NCBI RefSeq assembly: GCF_030649675.1 | Contig: NZ_JAUTDR010000001.1 | Location: 248,001-312,000 of the forward strand | Length of the DNA stretch: 64,000 nucleotides | Direction of reading: 5' to 3' | Source of the DNA: Haliea sp. E1-2-M8 | Lineage (GTDB): Bacteria; Pseudomonadota; Gammaproteobacteria; Pseudomonadales; Halieaceae | Shown here: positions 25,552 to 34,381 of the stretch, piece after piece | Layout: every line of letters begins with the position of its first letter | Numbering within the stretch: the stretch's first letter is position 1 | Notes under the pieces: model-generated | Databases searched by the model: none | The model's input: the letters and a program-made list of their open reading frames with translations, nothing else | What the model was told of the DNA's origin: nothing | Program-made: the position numbers and the translations under genes

Positions 25552-27228
25552 ATGCTCAACCGACTCTGGCTCTCCGCGAAACTGTTTACCCACCAGCGGT
25601 CCTGGACGCGCCATATACTCTATCTCACGACGATTGCCGTCCTGCTTGCCGTAAGCCTGGTTTTGGTCTTCTACACCGGTGGGGCGCGCAGTCCCTATTC
25701 CTATGCCGTGGTGCTGCCCGCTTTACTGGGTGCGGCGTGGTTCGGTGTTCCAGGCGGTTTTCTGACCGCGCTGCTGGGTGCGCTTCTCCTTGGTCTTTAC
25801 GTACCCCTGGACACCATCGGCGGGGAGCCGCAGGGGCCGGGGCATTGGCTGCCGCGTCTGGTGATTTTCGTCTTCATCGGCGTCATTGCAGGGGCGCTGC
25901 ATGACCGGTTGCGGCGACAGGCGCAGGCGGTGATCGAGGCGGAACGTGTCGACCCGATGACGGGGTTGCCCAACCTGTTCGCGCTCAGGGCGGAGCTCGA
26001 CTCGTCTCTCGGCCATCGATCCGCGGACGAGAGCCGAATGGCGCTGATGCTCTTGAGGGCCACGGATCTCGCCGAGATCATCGACGTCATTGGCCTTGGC
26101 GCCGACGACAAGATCATGCATGAAGTGGCGCAGTATCTTCTCCGTGTCTGTCCCGAAGTCACGGGGGTCTATCGTTTCGGCGGTTCGGAGCTGGGTTTTG
26201 TCATCAGAGCCAAGGATGCCCAAACGCTGAAACGGGTCGCGCCTACCCTGCACCAGGCGGCCGCCGCCACGTTCGAAGTCGACGGCATGCCCATAAGGAT
26301 CGAGCCGGCTATCGGTATCGGTCATGTCGACATCAACGGTGAGCCTTGGACGGATGAGCTCATACGCCGCGCACGCGTGGCGTTGCGCCATGCCACGACG
26401 ATGGAACGGGAGTGGGTCGCCTACGAGCCCAGGATCGAATCGAATCAGAAGGGCACCATGGAGCTGATCGCGGGAGTCGAACAGGCGCTCCAGGCCGGTG
26501 AGTTCGAACTCCATTACCAGCCCAAGATGCGCCTGGCCGACGGACAGCCGGCCGGTGCGGAAGCCTTGGCGCGCTGGCGTCAGCCTTCCGGGGAGATTGT
26601 GCTGCCCCTTGCATACATATTAAAACTGGAGCAGACCAGCCTGATAGACGAATTCAGCCGTTTCGTGATCCGCGCGGCCATCGATTATGCTGGCTCCGGG
26701 TTGCTGATCCCGGTGAGCATCAATCTGGCCGCCCGCAACGTTGGCGACGAGGATTTGATCGACACACTGATCGACAGTTTGCAGGCCTCCGGCACGCCGG
26801 CGGCACACTTTGAGGTTGAGGTGACGGAATCGGCGCTGATGCGGGATCCGGAAACCACCACCAGAATGCTGGCCAGGCTGCGCGCGGCGGGTATCGGCGT
26901 GTGCATCGACGACTTCGGTACCGGTTTCGCCTCGTTTGGCTATCTGCGTCGTCTGCCGGCCACCAATGTAAAAATCGACCGCGAGTTCATCTCCCCCCTT
27001 GAAGCAGATGCCAAGGCGCGTCGTCTGATGCAGTCGATAGTGGAAGTCGGACACGCACTCGGCCTGACGGTGACGGCGGAAGGTGTCGAGACGGAGGGGC
27101 AGGCACGGATACTCGCGGACCTTGGATGCGACTATGGCCAGGGTTTTCTTTGGAGCGCAGCGCAGCCCGCGGACGGCCTACAGGCATGGTTGGATGCGAA
27201 TGACTTCGCGGTGGGGCATCGAAACTAG
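25552..27228 (+). CDS. Membrane protein with degenerate GGDEF and EAL (c-di-GMP phosphodiesterase) domains
   Basis: A 558-residue protein. Four hydrophobic segments occupy residues 20-125. The GGDEF domain (about 135-290) has GGSEL in place of GGDEF and so should not make cyclic di-GMP. The EAL domain (about 305-545) keeps EALARW, NLAARN, DDFGTGFASFGYL and EGVET, the metal and catalytic residues of active phosphodiesterases. It therefore likely breaks down cyclic di-GMP, perhaps with the degenerate domain as a GTP sensor. AGGGA lies 9 bases before the ATG. It is the first gene right of the island operon and is transcribed divergently from it. Confidence 0.9.
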   Translation: MLNRLWLSAKLFTHQRSWTRHILYLTTIAVLLAVSLVLVFYTGGARSPYSYAVVLPALLGAAWFGVPGGFLTALLGALLLGLYVPLDTIGGEPQGPGHWLPRLVIFVFIGVIAGALHDRLRRQAQAVIEAERVDPMTGLPNLFALRAELDSSLGHRSADESRMALMLLRATDLAEIIDVIGLGADDKIMHEVAQYLLRVCPEVTGVYRFGGSELGFVIRAKDAQTLKRVAPTLHQAAAATFEVDGMPIRIEPAIGIGHVDINGEPWTDELIRRARVALRHATTMEREWVAYEPRIESNQKGTMELIAGVEQALQAGEFELHYQPKMRLADGQPAGAEALARWRQPSGEIVLPLAYILKLEQTSLIDEFSRFVIRAAIDYAGSGLLIPVSINLAARNVGDEDLIDTLIDSLQASGTPAAHFEVEVTESALMRDPETTTRMLARLRAAGIGVCIDDFGTGFASFGYLRRLPATNVKIDREFISPLEADAKARRLMQSIVEVGHALGLTVTAEGVETEGQARILADLGCDYGQGFLWSAAQPADGLQAWLDANDFAVGHRN

Positions 27229-27262
27229 AGCAGCACTCGCCCGGGCCGGGTTTGTGGTGTAT

Positions 27263-27475
27263 TTAATTGATGGCTACAACCACACGGGGATCTTTGGCAT
27301 CGTTTAGCCGGATGACCATACCTTTGTAGCGGTAGCTACTTATCCCAAGGACATACATGCCTTCTGCGATTCCGAAGTGAATGAACCGAGATTTAGGGCT
27401 CTTCAAGAGCTCATCGAGTCGCCTCTGAAAGGCCTCCTCGCGTTTCTCCTGGGGTATGAGCTCGAGCGCAATCAT
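27263..27475 (-). CDS. Small hypothetical protein
   Basis: A 70-residue frame convergent with the EAL gene. The peptide is protein-like: a charged helix (QEKREEAFQRRLDELLKSP) followed by beta-rich sequence (YVLGISSYRYKGMVIRLND, then PRVVVAIN). No ribosome binding site precedes ATG 27475, and the frame is open for some codons upstream of it, so it may be the 3' end of a longer lost gene. Family not recognised. Confidence 0.4.
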   Translation of the reverse strand: MIALELIPQEKREEAFQRRLDELLKSPKSRFIHFGIAEGMYVLGISSYRYKGMVIRLNDAKDPRVVVAIN

Positions 27476-27730
27476 CAGTACAACCGTACGTTTAGACGGA
27501 ACAGAACACTACTCGAAATTCTTCAAGATTGTCCGCCAGTTGTCCTATTTATCAGTAACAACCGACTTTCTTCTGTGCAGTACCAAACTCGAAGGCAAAG
27601 TAAATAATTGGGCATCAGGCTGATTAACGGGGGGCAGGAAACGTCCGCTACTGGCCGGGAGTACCAATTTCCCGAAAAACCTGGCTATTCCAGCTACACT
27701 GCCGTCCCAACGCGCAGCGAGGAAGATGTC

Positions 27731-28354
27731 ATGCACCAGGCCATTGCCGGCTATCACCAGGATGAACACCACGACTGGGTGGCGGAACTTGCCTGCGGCC
27801 ACTACCAGCACGTGCGGCATCAGCCACCCCTTGCCCAGCGTCCCTGGGTGGAAACGGCAGAGGGGCGGGCGTCCATGCTGGGGCAGGACCTGGCCTGCAA
27901 GAAGTGCGAGCTGGGGGCGCCCGCGGATGAGCCGAAGGTGCCCAAGGTGGTTGTGGAATCCAACCGCGAGCGCACCCTCCGGTTGATCCAGGCCATCGCC
28001 CGCGGCGACGCCGATTTTATCGCCGACGCTTATGCCGACGATGGCAAGTTGCACACGATGGGCGGCACCCTGATTTCCGGCGTCTATGACAAGTCACAGA
28101 TCCGGCAGTTTGCCGGCAGTGTGCTGGAGGCCTTCCCCGCCGGGCTGAGCTACACAATCCACGCGGTTACCGCCGAGGGCAACCGGGTGGCGGTGGAGGC
28201 GACGGGCAAAGGGCGCCACGTGTCCGGCCATGACTACGTCAACCACTATCATTCCCTGTTCACCTGGCGCGACGGCAAGCTCCTGGAGCTCAAGGAGTAC
28301 ATGGATACCGAGGCGGTGACCAAGGTGCTTTGCGGTGGGGTGCGGCCCGGATAG
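27731..28354 (+). CDS. DUF3565-SnoaL-like fusion protein
   Basis: A 207-residue protein. Residues 1-66 match the small DUF3565 domain, with GYHQDEHHDWVAELACGHYQ, VRHQPP, RPWV and CKKCELG. The Cys/His arrangement suggests metal binding. Residues 80-205 form a SnoaL/NTF2-like cone fold (ERTLRLIQAIARGDADFIADAYADDG, then HSLFTWRDGKLLELKEYMD). ATG 27731 follows GAGGAAG. A longer frame reaching back to 27608 has no coding character. DUF3565 proteins are usually free-standing, so this is an uncommon fusion. Function unknown; the NTF2-like part may bind a small hydrophobic ligand. Confidence 0.75.
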   Translation: MHQAIAGYHQDEHHDWVAELACGHYQHVRHQPPLAQRPWVETAEGRASMLGQDLACKKCELGAPADEPKVPKVVVESNRERTLRLIQAIARGDADFIADAYADDGKLHTMGGTLISGVYDKSQIRQFAGSVLEAFPAGLSYTIHAVTAEGNRVAVEATGKGRHVSGHDYVNHYHSLFTWRDGKLLELKEYMDTEAVTKVLCGGVRPG

Positions 28355-28457
28355 CGGCTGGTTTGTCGGCCCCTCCGTCCGGCAATGTCGCGTTTTATCT
28401 TCTATACTGAAAAAATCCATCAGGCAACGAGACGCAGCCCCGTGCGCAAGCAGGGCA

Positions 28458-28475
28458 GGCGCAGTGAACTGCGCC
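28458..28475. repeat. 18-bp near-palindrome (small hairpin)
   Basis: GGCGCAGT and its complement ACTGCGCC are separated by GA between the DUF3565 gene and the fusion gene. It could be part of a terminator for the upstream gene, but no T-run follows. Confidence 0.35.
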
Positions 28476-28532
28476 TACAGCCAGGCGGCTAGCCCGGGTT
28501 GACGGAAATTTCTCAACCGAAGGACTGTGAGG

Positions 28533-31019
28533 ATGGCCAGCACGGAGACAGGCAAGCACAGCAAACCGTTGGTAATGATTACCGGCGCTGCCGGAGATAT
28601 CGGCACGACACTGACGCAGGCACTGAAGTCCGCCTATCGCGTGATAGGACTGGATATTGAGCACGCAGAAGAAGCTGACGACAGCTTCGAGTTCGATCTG
28701 ACCTCGGCGGACTCCGTGCAGCTGGCATTGCGAAAAATTGCCGACCAGTACGGCAGGGAATTCGCGGCCGTTGTTCATCTGGCGGCTTACTTCGATTTTT
28801 CCGGCGAGGAATCGCCGATGTACCAGGCCGTCAACCTGGAGGGCACCCGTAATCTGCTCAGGGGGCTGTGCGATTTTACCGTGGATCGGTTCATCTACTC
28901 CAGTACCATGCTGGTTCACCGCCCTGGAGTGCCGGGCCAGAAGATCACCGAAGACACTCCCATCGAACCCGGCTGGATCTATCCGCGCTCAAAGGCGGAG
29001 ACCGAGGAAGTAATCCGCAAGGAAGCAGGCGACATGCCCTTCACTCTGCTGCGGCTGGCGGGTGTCTATGACGAACATACCTGCGTGCCCACACTGGCGC
29101 ACCAGATTGCACGCATTTACGAGCGCACCCTGAAAAGCCACTTGTACGCCGGCAACACAGGCGTCGGCCAGGCTTTCCTCCACAAGCAGGACATGATGGA
29201 TGCGTTTCGGCGCACCATCGACAAGCGCAACGAGCTGCCAAAGGAGGGGGCGATCCTGGTCGGTGAGGAGCGCAGTGACAGCTATGAAGCCATCCAGAAT
29301 CGAGTTGGCGAGTTGCTACACGGTGAGGAAGAGTGGAGGACTATCAGCGTCCCCGCGCCCGCGGCCAAGGCCGGTGCCTGGGCCGAAGCCAAGGCGGAGC
29401 CTCTTGTTCCGGATGATTTCGATAAAGGCGAAAAGCCCTTCATCCGTCCCTTCATGGTCGAGCTCGCCAACGACCACTATGAACTGGATACCAGCCGTGC
29501 CAGGGAGTTGCTGGGCTGGCGGCCGCGCCATCAGCTGTTCGATGTGCTGGCAACTCTGGTGGAAAACCTGAAGCAAGACCCCCGGAGCTGGTATGCAGCC
29601 AATGGCGTCACGCCGCCGGATTGGATGGAGGAGGCCGACGAGCTTGGCCGCAATCCGGACCGCCTGCTGGCGCGGCACAACGAACACTACCGGGAGCAGC
29701 ACCGCCAGACCCAGTGGGCCCACTGGCTCAACATGGCGGTGGGCGCCTGGTTGATCACCTCGCCGCCGGCGCTCGGCTACGGCGGTACCTGGTTGGCTTA
29801 CAGCGACGCGCTGGCGGGTCTGGCACTGCTGGTATTTGCCGGTATGTCGCTGTCCTGGCGCTACGGCTGGGCGCGCTGGGTGTGCGCACTGGTGGGCGTA
29901 TGGCTGATGTTTGCGCCGCTGGTTTTCTGGACAGAAAGTGCGGCCGCCTATCTCAATGGCACCGTGACCGGTCTGCTGGCTATCGGCCTGTCGGCCCTGG
30001 TGAGGCCGGCGCCGGGCGTATCACCGGTGGCGGCAAACACCGGGCCGACCACGCCGCCCGGCTGGGACAACAATCCGTCGAGCTGGTACCAGCGCTTTCC
30101 CATTATTCTGCTGGCGCTGGTTGGCTTCTGTATCTCCCGCTATCTGGCGGCCTATCAGCTTGGCCATATCGATGCCGTGTGGGAGCCGTTCTTCGTCGGT
30201 ACCGGGATCGAAGGCAAGAACGGCACGGAGGAAATCATCACCTCTGATTTATCCGAGGCCTGGCCAGTTCCCGATGCCGGCCTTGGCGGCATGGTCTACG
30301 CCCTGGAGATCATGCTGGGCCTGCTCGGCGGCACACGCCGCTGGCGCACCATGCCCTGGGTGGTGGCTTCGTTCGGTGTACTGATCGTACCCCTCGGGGC
30401 AGTGTCCATCACCTTTATCATCATCCAGCCGATTCTGCTCGGCACCTGGTGCACCCTGTGCCTGATTGGCGCCGGCGCGATGCTGCTGCAGATCGCCTAC
30501 GCCTGCAACGAGCTCGTGGCCACCGGCGGCTTCCTGCTGCGCCGGTATCGCGCGGGAGCGCCGGTGCTGAAAATCTTTTTCACGGGCGATACCGATGAGG
30601 GCCGCAGCGAACCGGAGGACACCAGCTTCCAGCAATGCGGCCCCGGGTCCCTGCTGCGCGAGGCTTTCACCACGGGTGTGAACCTGCCCTGGAACCTTGC
30701 GCTGTGTATCCTGATCGGTGCCTGGCTGATGTTTACCCGGGTCACTCTGGGCGCCGAGGGCGGCATGGCGGACTGGGATCACTTTGTGGGCGCGATGGTG
30801 ATTGCCATAGCCGTGGTCGCCATGGCGGGTGCCGCGAGGCCTGTGCGCTGGCTGCTGCTTCCTCTCGCGGTGATTTTGCTGGTTACGCCATGGGTTTACG
30901 GCGCGGCCTTGCCGGCTCTCGTGGCGAGCCTGCTGTGCGCTGTCGCACTTGGCGCCCTGAGCCTGCGGCGTGGCCCGATCCCCGGGCACTACGGCGACTG
31001 GAACCGGCTGCTGGGGTGA
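28533..31019 (+). CDS. Epimerase (extended SDR)-SPW-VKOR-like fusion membrane protein
   Basis: An 828-residue protein with ATG 28533 preceded by AAGGA. Residues 13-345 are an extended SDR: TGAAGDIG near 19-26, VVHLAAYFDF near 78 and YPRSKAE near 147 as the catalytic Y-x3-K. Residues about 390-480 contain two SPW-type membrane repeats (WAHWLNMAVGAWLITSPP). Residues about 500-690 resemble the vitamin K epoxide reductase family with the redox motif CTLC in GTWCTLCLIGAG. A third hydrophobic block with another SPW-like repeat closes the protein. The cytosolic NAD(P)-dependent domain is therefore tethered to a possible disulfide/quinone redox module. Substrates are unknown. Confidence 0.8.
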   Translation: MASTETGKHSKPLVMITGAAGDIGTTLTQALKSAYRVIGLDIEHAEEADDSFEFDLTSADSVQLALRKIADQYGREFAAVVHLAAYFDFSGEESPMYQAVNLEGTRNLLRGLCDFTVDRFIYSSTMLVHRPGVPGQKITEDTPIEPGWIYPRSKAETEEVIRKEAGDMPFTLLRLAGVYDEHTCVPTLAHQIARIYERTLKSHLYAGNTGVGQAFLHKQDMMDAFRRTIDKRNELPKEGAILVGEERSDSYEAIQNRVGELLHGEEEWRTISVPAPAAKAGAWAEAKAEPLVPDDFDKGEKPFIRPFMVELANDHYELDTSRARELLGWRPRHQLFDVLATLVENLKQDPRSWYAANGVTPPDWMEEADELGRNPDRLLARHNEHYREQHRQTQWAHWLNMAVGAWLITSPPALGYGGTWLAYSDALAGLALLVFAGMSLSWRYGWARWVCALVGVWLMFAPLVFWTESAAAYLNGTVTGLLAIGLSALVRPAPGVSPVAANTGPTTPPGWDNNPSSWYQRFPIILLALVGFCISRYLAAYQLGHIDAVWEPFFVGTGIEGKNGTEEIITSDLSEAWPVPDAGLGGMVYALEIMLGLLGGTRRWRTMPWVVASFGVLIVPLGAVSITFIIIQPILLGTWCTLCLIGAGAMLLQIAYACNELVATGGFLLRRYRAGAPVLKIFFTGDTDEGRSEPEDTSFQQCGPGSLLREAFTTGVNLPWNLALCILIGAWLMFTRVTLGAEGGMADWDHFVGAMVIAIAVVAMAGAARPVRWLLLPLAVILLVTPWVYGAALPALVASLLCAVALGALSLRRGPIPGHYGDWNRLLG

Positions 31020-31057
31020 TGTGCAGCCATCGGGCGTGGGCCTCCACTGCCTGTCGT

Positions 31058-31522
31058 TTACATGTCGAAGGCGGCGTTGGCCTTGCGGCTGAAGGAACGT
31101 CCTTCTGCTTTCTCCAATTGCATGATGTTCTGCAGCAATTCTTCCCCCTGTGTCGAGGGAATTTTGTGACTCGCGCCCTCCAGTAGTTCGATCAGATAGC
31201 CGTGCAGCTGTTCGCCCAGACGACCGATCTGTTCGAGGCTGAGCTCATCGGTTTCTGGCGTGATGGAATCGATAAACTCCTGGGGAACTTGCTCCCGGGC
31301 GTACTGCAGCCGGGTGTCCAGAATGTCGTCGTCTGCTCGCTCGACCATTTCCTCCAGCTGGTTCGCCATGCGCGCTTCATTTTCTGCCATCTGCTTAAGC
31401 AACTCCTTGCAGGGAGGGTCACCGGTCTTGTGTTGCAGGGACTCGTAGAGTGGCGCACTGAGGTGATGGACTTCGATGGCATTCTCGATCAGGTGAGCCA
31501 GGGAATGAAAAGTGGTGGTCAT
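31058..31522 (-). CDS. Ferritin-like/four-helix-bundle protein
   Basis: A 154-residue, almost wholly helical protein started at ATG 31522, with AAGGAG about 8 bases upstream. Regularly spaced Glu and His residues (HLIENAIEVHHLSAPLY, then MAENEARMANQLEEMVE) suggest a rubrerythrin/ferritin-like diiron bundle, but I cannot place all ligands. It converges on the fusion gene. A role in metal or oxidative stress handling is a guess. Confidence 0.55.
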   Translation of the reverse strand: MTTTFHSLAHLIENAIEVHHLSAPLYESLQHKTGDPPCKELLKQMAENEARMANQLEEMVERADDDILDTRLQYAREQVPQEFIDSITPETDELSLEQIGRLGEQLHGYLIELLEGASHKIPSTQGEELLQNIMQLEKAEGRSFSRKANAAFDM

Positions 31523-31686
31523 GACGTCAACTCCTTGTTCCAGGATCAACATCCCGGCAATTTTTCAGTGTGGCGTATTTGCCAGACGACTTCCAGACGG
31601 CCGCAGTTGGCGAGTCCGGGCTAACCTATCTGACGAGTGGCGTACATTGATAGAATGTAGACCAAATTAACCGAAGGTTCCCCGCC

Positions 31687-32571
31687 ATGTCGCCCGCCGA
31701 CACTCTGCGCCTGCTCCTGCTGTCATCACTGTGGGGATTCTCGTTCATCTTCATGCGCGTGGCGGCGCCCGAGTTCGGCGCGGTAAGCCTGATTTTGCTG
31801 CGCATGACGTTGGGCGCGTTGTTGTTGGCGCCGCTGCTGGCCAAACCCGAGTACCTGCGTCTGCTGCGCCAGAATCTGGGGCCATTGCTTGTGCTCGGCC
31901 TGACGACCTCGGCGCTGCCCTATACCCTGCTTGCCCTCGCCACTATGCGCCTGGAAGCGGGGTTTACCTCCCTGATCAATGCCGCCACCCCCATTGCCAC
32001 GGCCCTGATCGGGGCAACGTTCTTTGCCACCCCGATCCTGCGCCAGCAGATTCTGGGCCTTACCCTGGCCCTGATCGGCGTGGCGGTGCTGTCCGGGGGA
32101 CGGCTGGATTTCAGCGCCGGCGGTGACGGCTGGTTTATCCTGTCGGCGCTGGCTGCCACCCTGTGCTATGGCTTTGGCGGCAATTATTCCCGGACCCACC
32201 TGTCTCACCTGCCGAGCCGGGTGCTCGCCGCCGGCAGTTGTGCGGCGGCGGCCGTGATGTTGTTGGTTCCAGGCCTGCTGCTGTGGCCGGAGGCGCCGGT
32301 CAGCGATACCGCCTGGGGCGCGGCCCTGGGCTTGGCCGCTCTTAGCACCGCCGCAGCGCTGCTGCTCTACTTCAAGCTGTTGGGCAGTGCGGGTGCTACC
32401 GCCGCCTCCACCGTGACCATGCTGGTGCCGGTCAGCGCGCTGGCCTGGGGTTTCCTGCTCCTGGGCGAGTCCATCAGCCTGCAGGTGCTGGTGGGCATGG
32501 TCGTTACCCTGTTGGGTACGGGAATAGCCACCGGAGTGGTGCGGTTGCGGCGCAAAAAGCCGCTAATGTAG
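31687..32571 (+). CDS. EamA-family (DMT superfamily) transporter
   Basis: A 294-residue inner-membrane protein with about ten hydrophobic helices in two homologous halves, typical of DMT exporters such as RhaT/YdcZ-like proteins. The start (LLLLSSLWGFSFIFMRVAAPEFG) matches the first EamA helix, and the second half repeats the pattern from about residue 150. It probably exports amino acids or other small metabolites; the substrate cannot be deduced. A REP-like array follows its stop. Confidence 0.9.
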   Translation: MSPADTLRLLLLSSLWGFSFIFMRVAAPEFGAVSLILLRMTLGALLLAPLLAKPEYLRLLRQNLGPLLVLGLTTSALPYTLLALATMRLEAGFTSLINAATPIATALIGATFFATPILRQQILGLTLALIGVAVLSGGRLDFSAGGDGWFILSALAATLCYGFGGNYSRTHLSHLPSRVLAAGSCAAAAVMLLVPGLLLWPEAPVSDTAWGAALGLAALSTAAALLLYFKLLGSAGATAASTVTMLVPVSALAWGFLLLGESISLQVLVGMVVTLLGTGIATGVVRLRRKKPLM

Positions 32572-32584
32572 GAGCGCAGGCTCT

Positions 32585-32768
32585 GTGGGAGCGCAGTCCC
32601 TGCGCGATCGCCCGCGGAGCGGGCTCCTACGGTGGCCGGGTAGCGCAGGGTCTGTGGGAGCGCAGTCCCGGCGCGATCGCCCGCGGCGCGGGCTCCTACG
32701 GTGGCCGGGTAGCGCAGGTTCTGTGGGAGCGCAGTCCCTGCGCGATCGCCCGCGGAGCGGGCTCCTAC
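32585..32768. repeat. Three-copy REP/BIME-like array, 69-bp period
   Basis: A 46-bp palindromic unit (GTGGGAGCGCAGTCC ... GCGGGCTCCTAC, centred on GCGATCGC) occurs at 32585-32630, 32654-32699 and 32723-32768, separated by near-identical 23-bp spacers (GGTGGCCGGGTAGCGCAGG and a few more bases). A partial unit GTAGGAGCGCAG precedes at 32569-32580. The array sits between the stops of two convergent genes, the usual place for REP elements. Each unit can fold into a hairpin, so it may also end transcription from both sides. Confidence 0.9.
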
Positions 32769-32777
32769 ACTGGATGG

Positions 32778-34358
32778 CTAGCTGACCCCGCGCGCCTGGT
32801 CGCCCCAATAGCGGGCGCGCACGGCTTTCTTGTCGGGCTTGCCTACCGGCGTCAGGGGAATGGCGTCGACGAAGTCCACGCTTTTCGGCGCCTGCACGGA
32901 ACCCTTGGCGTCCTTCACCTGCTGTTTCAGGGCGGCGGCCAGGGTCTCGTCTGCGGTTATGCCGGGTTTGACTACCACCACCGCCTTCACCGCTTCGCCC
33001 CACTGCTCATCGGGCACGCCGATCACCACCACCTGCTGCACCGATTCGTGCCGTGACAGCACGTCCTCTACCTCCCGCGGGTAGACGTTGAAGCCGCCGG
33101 TCACGATCATGTCCTTGGTGCGGTCGACAATATGCAGGAAGCCATCCTCATCCAGCCGGCCGACGTCGCCGGTGTGCAGCCAACCGCCGGCAAAGGCCTC
33201 GGCGGTCGCTTCCGGCATGTCCTTGTAGCCGCTCATCACCAGTGGCCCGCGTACGCAGATTTCCCCCGGCTCCCCGGCGGGCGCCGGATTGCCGTCGCCA
33301 TCCAGCAGCGCCAGATGGACCCAGGGCGAGGGCCGGCCGCAGGCCGCCAGGCGTTCGGGCTTGCTCAGGTCGTGTTCGCCGCGGCGCATGTTGGCGATCA
33401 CCATGGGCGCCTCGGACTGGCCGAAGAACTGGTAGAACACCGGCCCCCACATTTCAATGGCCTGCTTCAGGCGCGCGGGGCTCATCGGCGAGGCGCCGTA
33501 GAAAATGGATTCCATGCTCGACATGTCGGCGGTCTTGGCCCGGGGTGAATCCAGCAGGATATACAGCATCACCGGCACCAGCATGGTGGCAGTGATGCGG
33601 TGCTGTTCAATCATGTCGAAGAAGCCGTCGGGGCTGAAGCCCTGCATCACGTAGAAGGCGCCGCCCTTCTGCAGTACCGGGATAAAAAAGGCCGCCGCCG
33701 CGTGGGACAGGGGCGTGGCAATCAGCATTCGCAGATCCTCGGGAAATTCCCACTCCGCCAGCTGGATCTGGGTCATGTAGCTGGTGACCCGGTAGCTGCT
33801 CATCACCCCCTTGGGCTTGCCGGTGGTACCGCCGGTGAAGTTGACCGAGGCGATATCTTCCGGATTTACGTCCGGCGCCACCAGGGGCTGGGGCGCGAAG
33901 CCGTCCGCCAGATCCAGGTAGTCGATGCCACTGTCGCTGGGGCCGAAGGACAGCAGATGCTTCACCCCCGGCACCCGCTGCTGCAGGGCGCCGGCGTGGG
34001 CGTCGAAGGCCGTCGGGTCGAAGACCAGGGCGTCGATTTCCGCCGCCTCCAGCACGTAGGCGTGGTCCTCCAGCGAGCCCAGCGGGTGCAGTGGCGTGCC
34101 AATACAGCCCGCCAGCTGCATGGCGGCGATGTTGGCCAATACCTCGGGGCGGTTGCCGGAAATCACCGCCACCCGGCTGCCGCGACCCAGGCCCAGGGAT
34201 TGCAGGGCCTGCACCAGCTGGCTGGTGCGCTCGCGGACTTCGCGGTAGGTTGCGACCTTGTCGCCGAGGAACAGGCAGGGCTGGTCGTGGTAGCGGTTCA
34301 GGCCCTCGATCAGCAGGTGAGGCATCAGGGGCGGGTGGTAGAGCGAATTGTTATCCAT
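32778..34358 (-). CDS. Class I adenylate-forming acyl-CoA synthetase
   Basis: A 526-residue AMP-binding enzyme. The P-loop FTGGTTGKPKGV lies near residues 173-184, YQFFGQSEAP near 310, HTGDVGRLDEDGF near 398-410 and the C-terminal catalytic Lys region PLTPVGKPDKKAV near 505-515. It should activate a carboxylic acid to its CoA thioester through an acyl-AMP. It lies 23 bp downstream of an esterase gene on the same strand. Together they could release and activate an acid. Chain length is not readable. Confidence 0.9.
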   Translation of the reverse strand: MDNNSLYHPPLMPHLLIEGLNRYHDQPCLFLGDKVATYREVRERTSQLVQALQSLGLGRGSRVAVISGNRPEVLANIAAMQLAGCIGTPLHPLGSLEDHAYVLEAAEIDALVFDPTAFDAHAGALQQRVPGVKHLLSFGPSDSGIDYLDLADGFAPQPLVAPDVNPEDIASVNFTGGTTGKPKGVMSSYRVTSYMTQIQLAEWEFPEDLRMLIATPLSHAAAAFFIPVLQKGGAFYVMQGFSPDGFFDMIEQHRITATMLVPVMLYILLDSPRAKTADMSSMESIFYGASPMSPARLKQAIEMWGPVFYQFFGQSEAPMVIANMRRGEHDLSKPERLAACGRPSPWVHLALLDGDGNPAPAGEPGEICVRGPLVMSGYKDMPEATAEAFAGGWLHTGDVGRLDEDGFLHIVDRTKDMIVTGGFNVYPREVEDVLSRHESVQQVVVIGVPDEQWGEAVKAVVVVKPGITADETLAAALKQQVKDAKGSVQAPKSVDFVDAIPLTPVGKPDKKAVRARYWGDQARGVS

Positions 34359-34381
34359 TGTGGTGCGGCTCCTGGCAGTGT

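Noticed and set aside
32585-32768. CRISPR array
   Set aside because: Repeats are palindromic and the spacers are also repeated, so this is a REP-like array.
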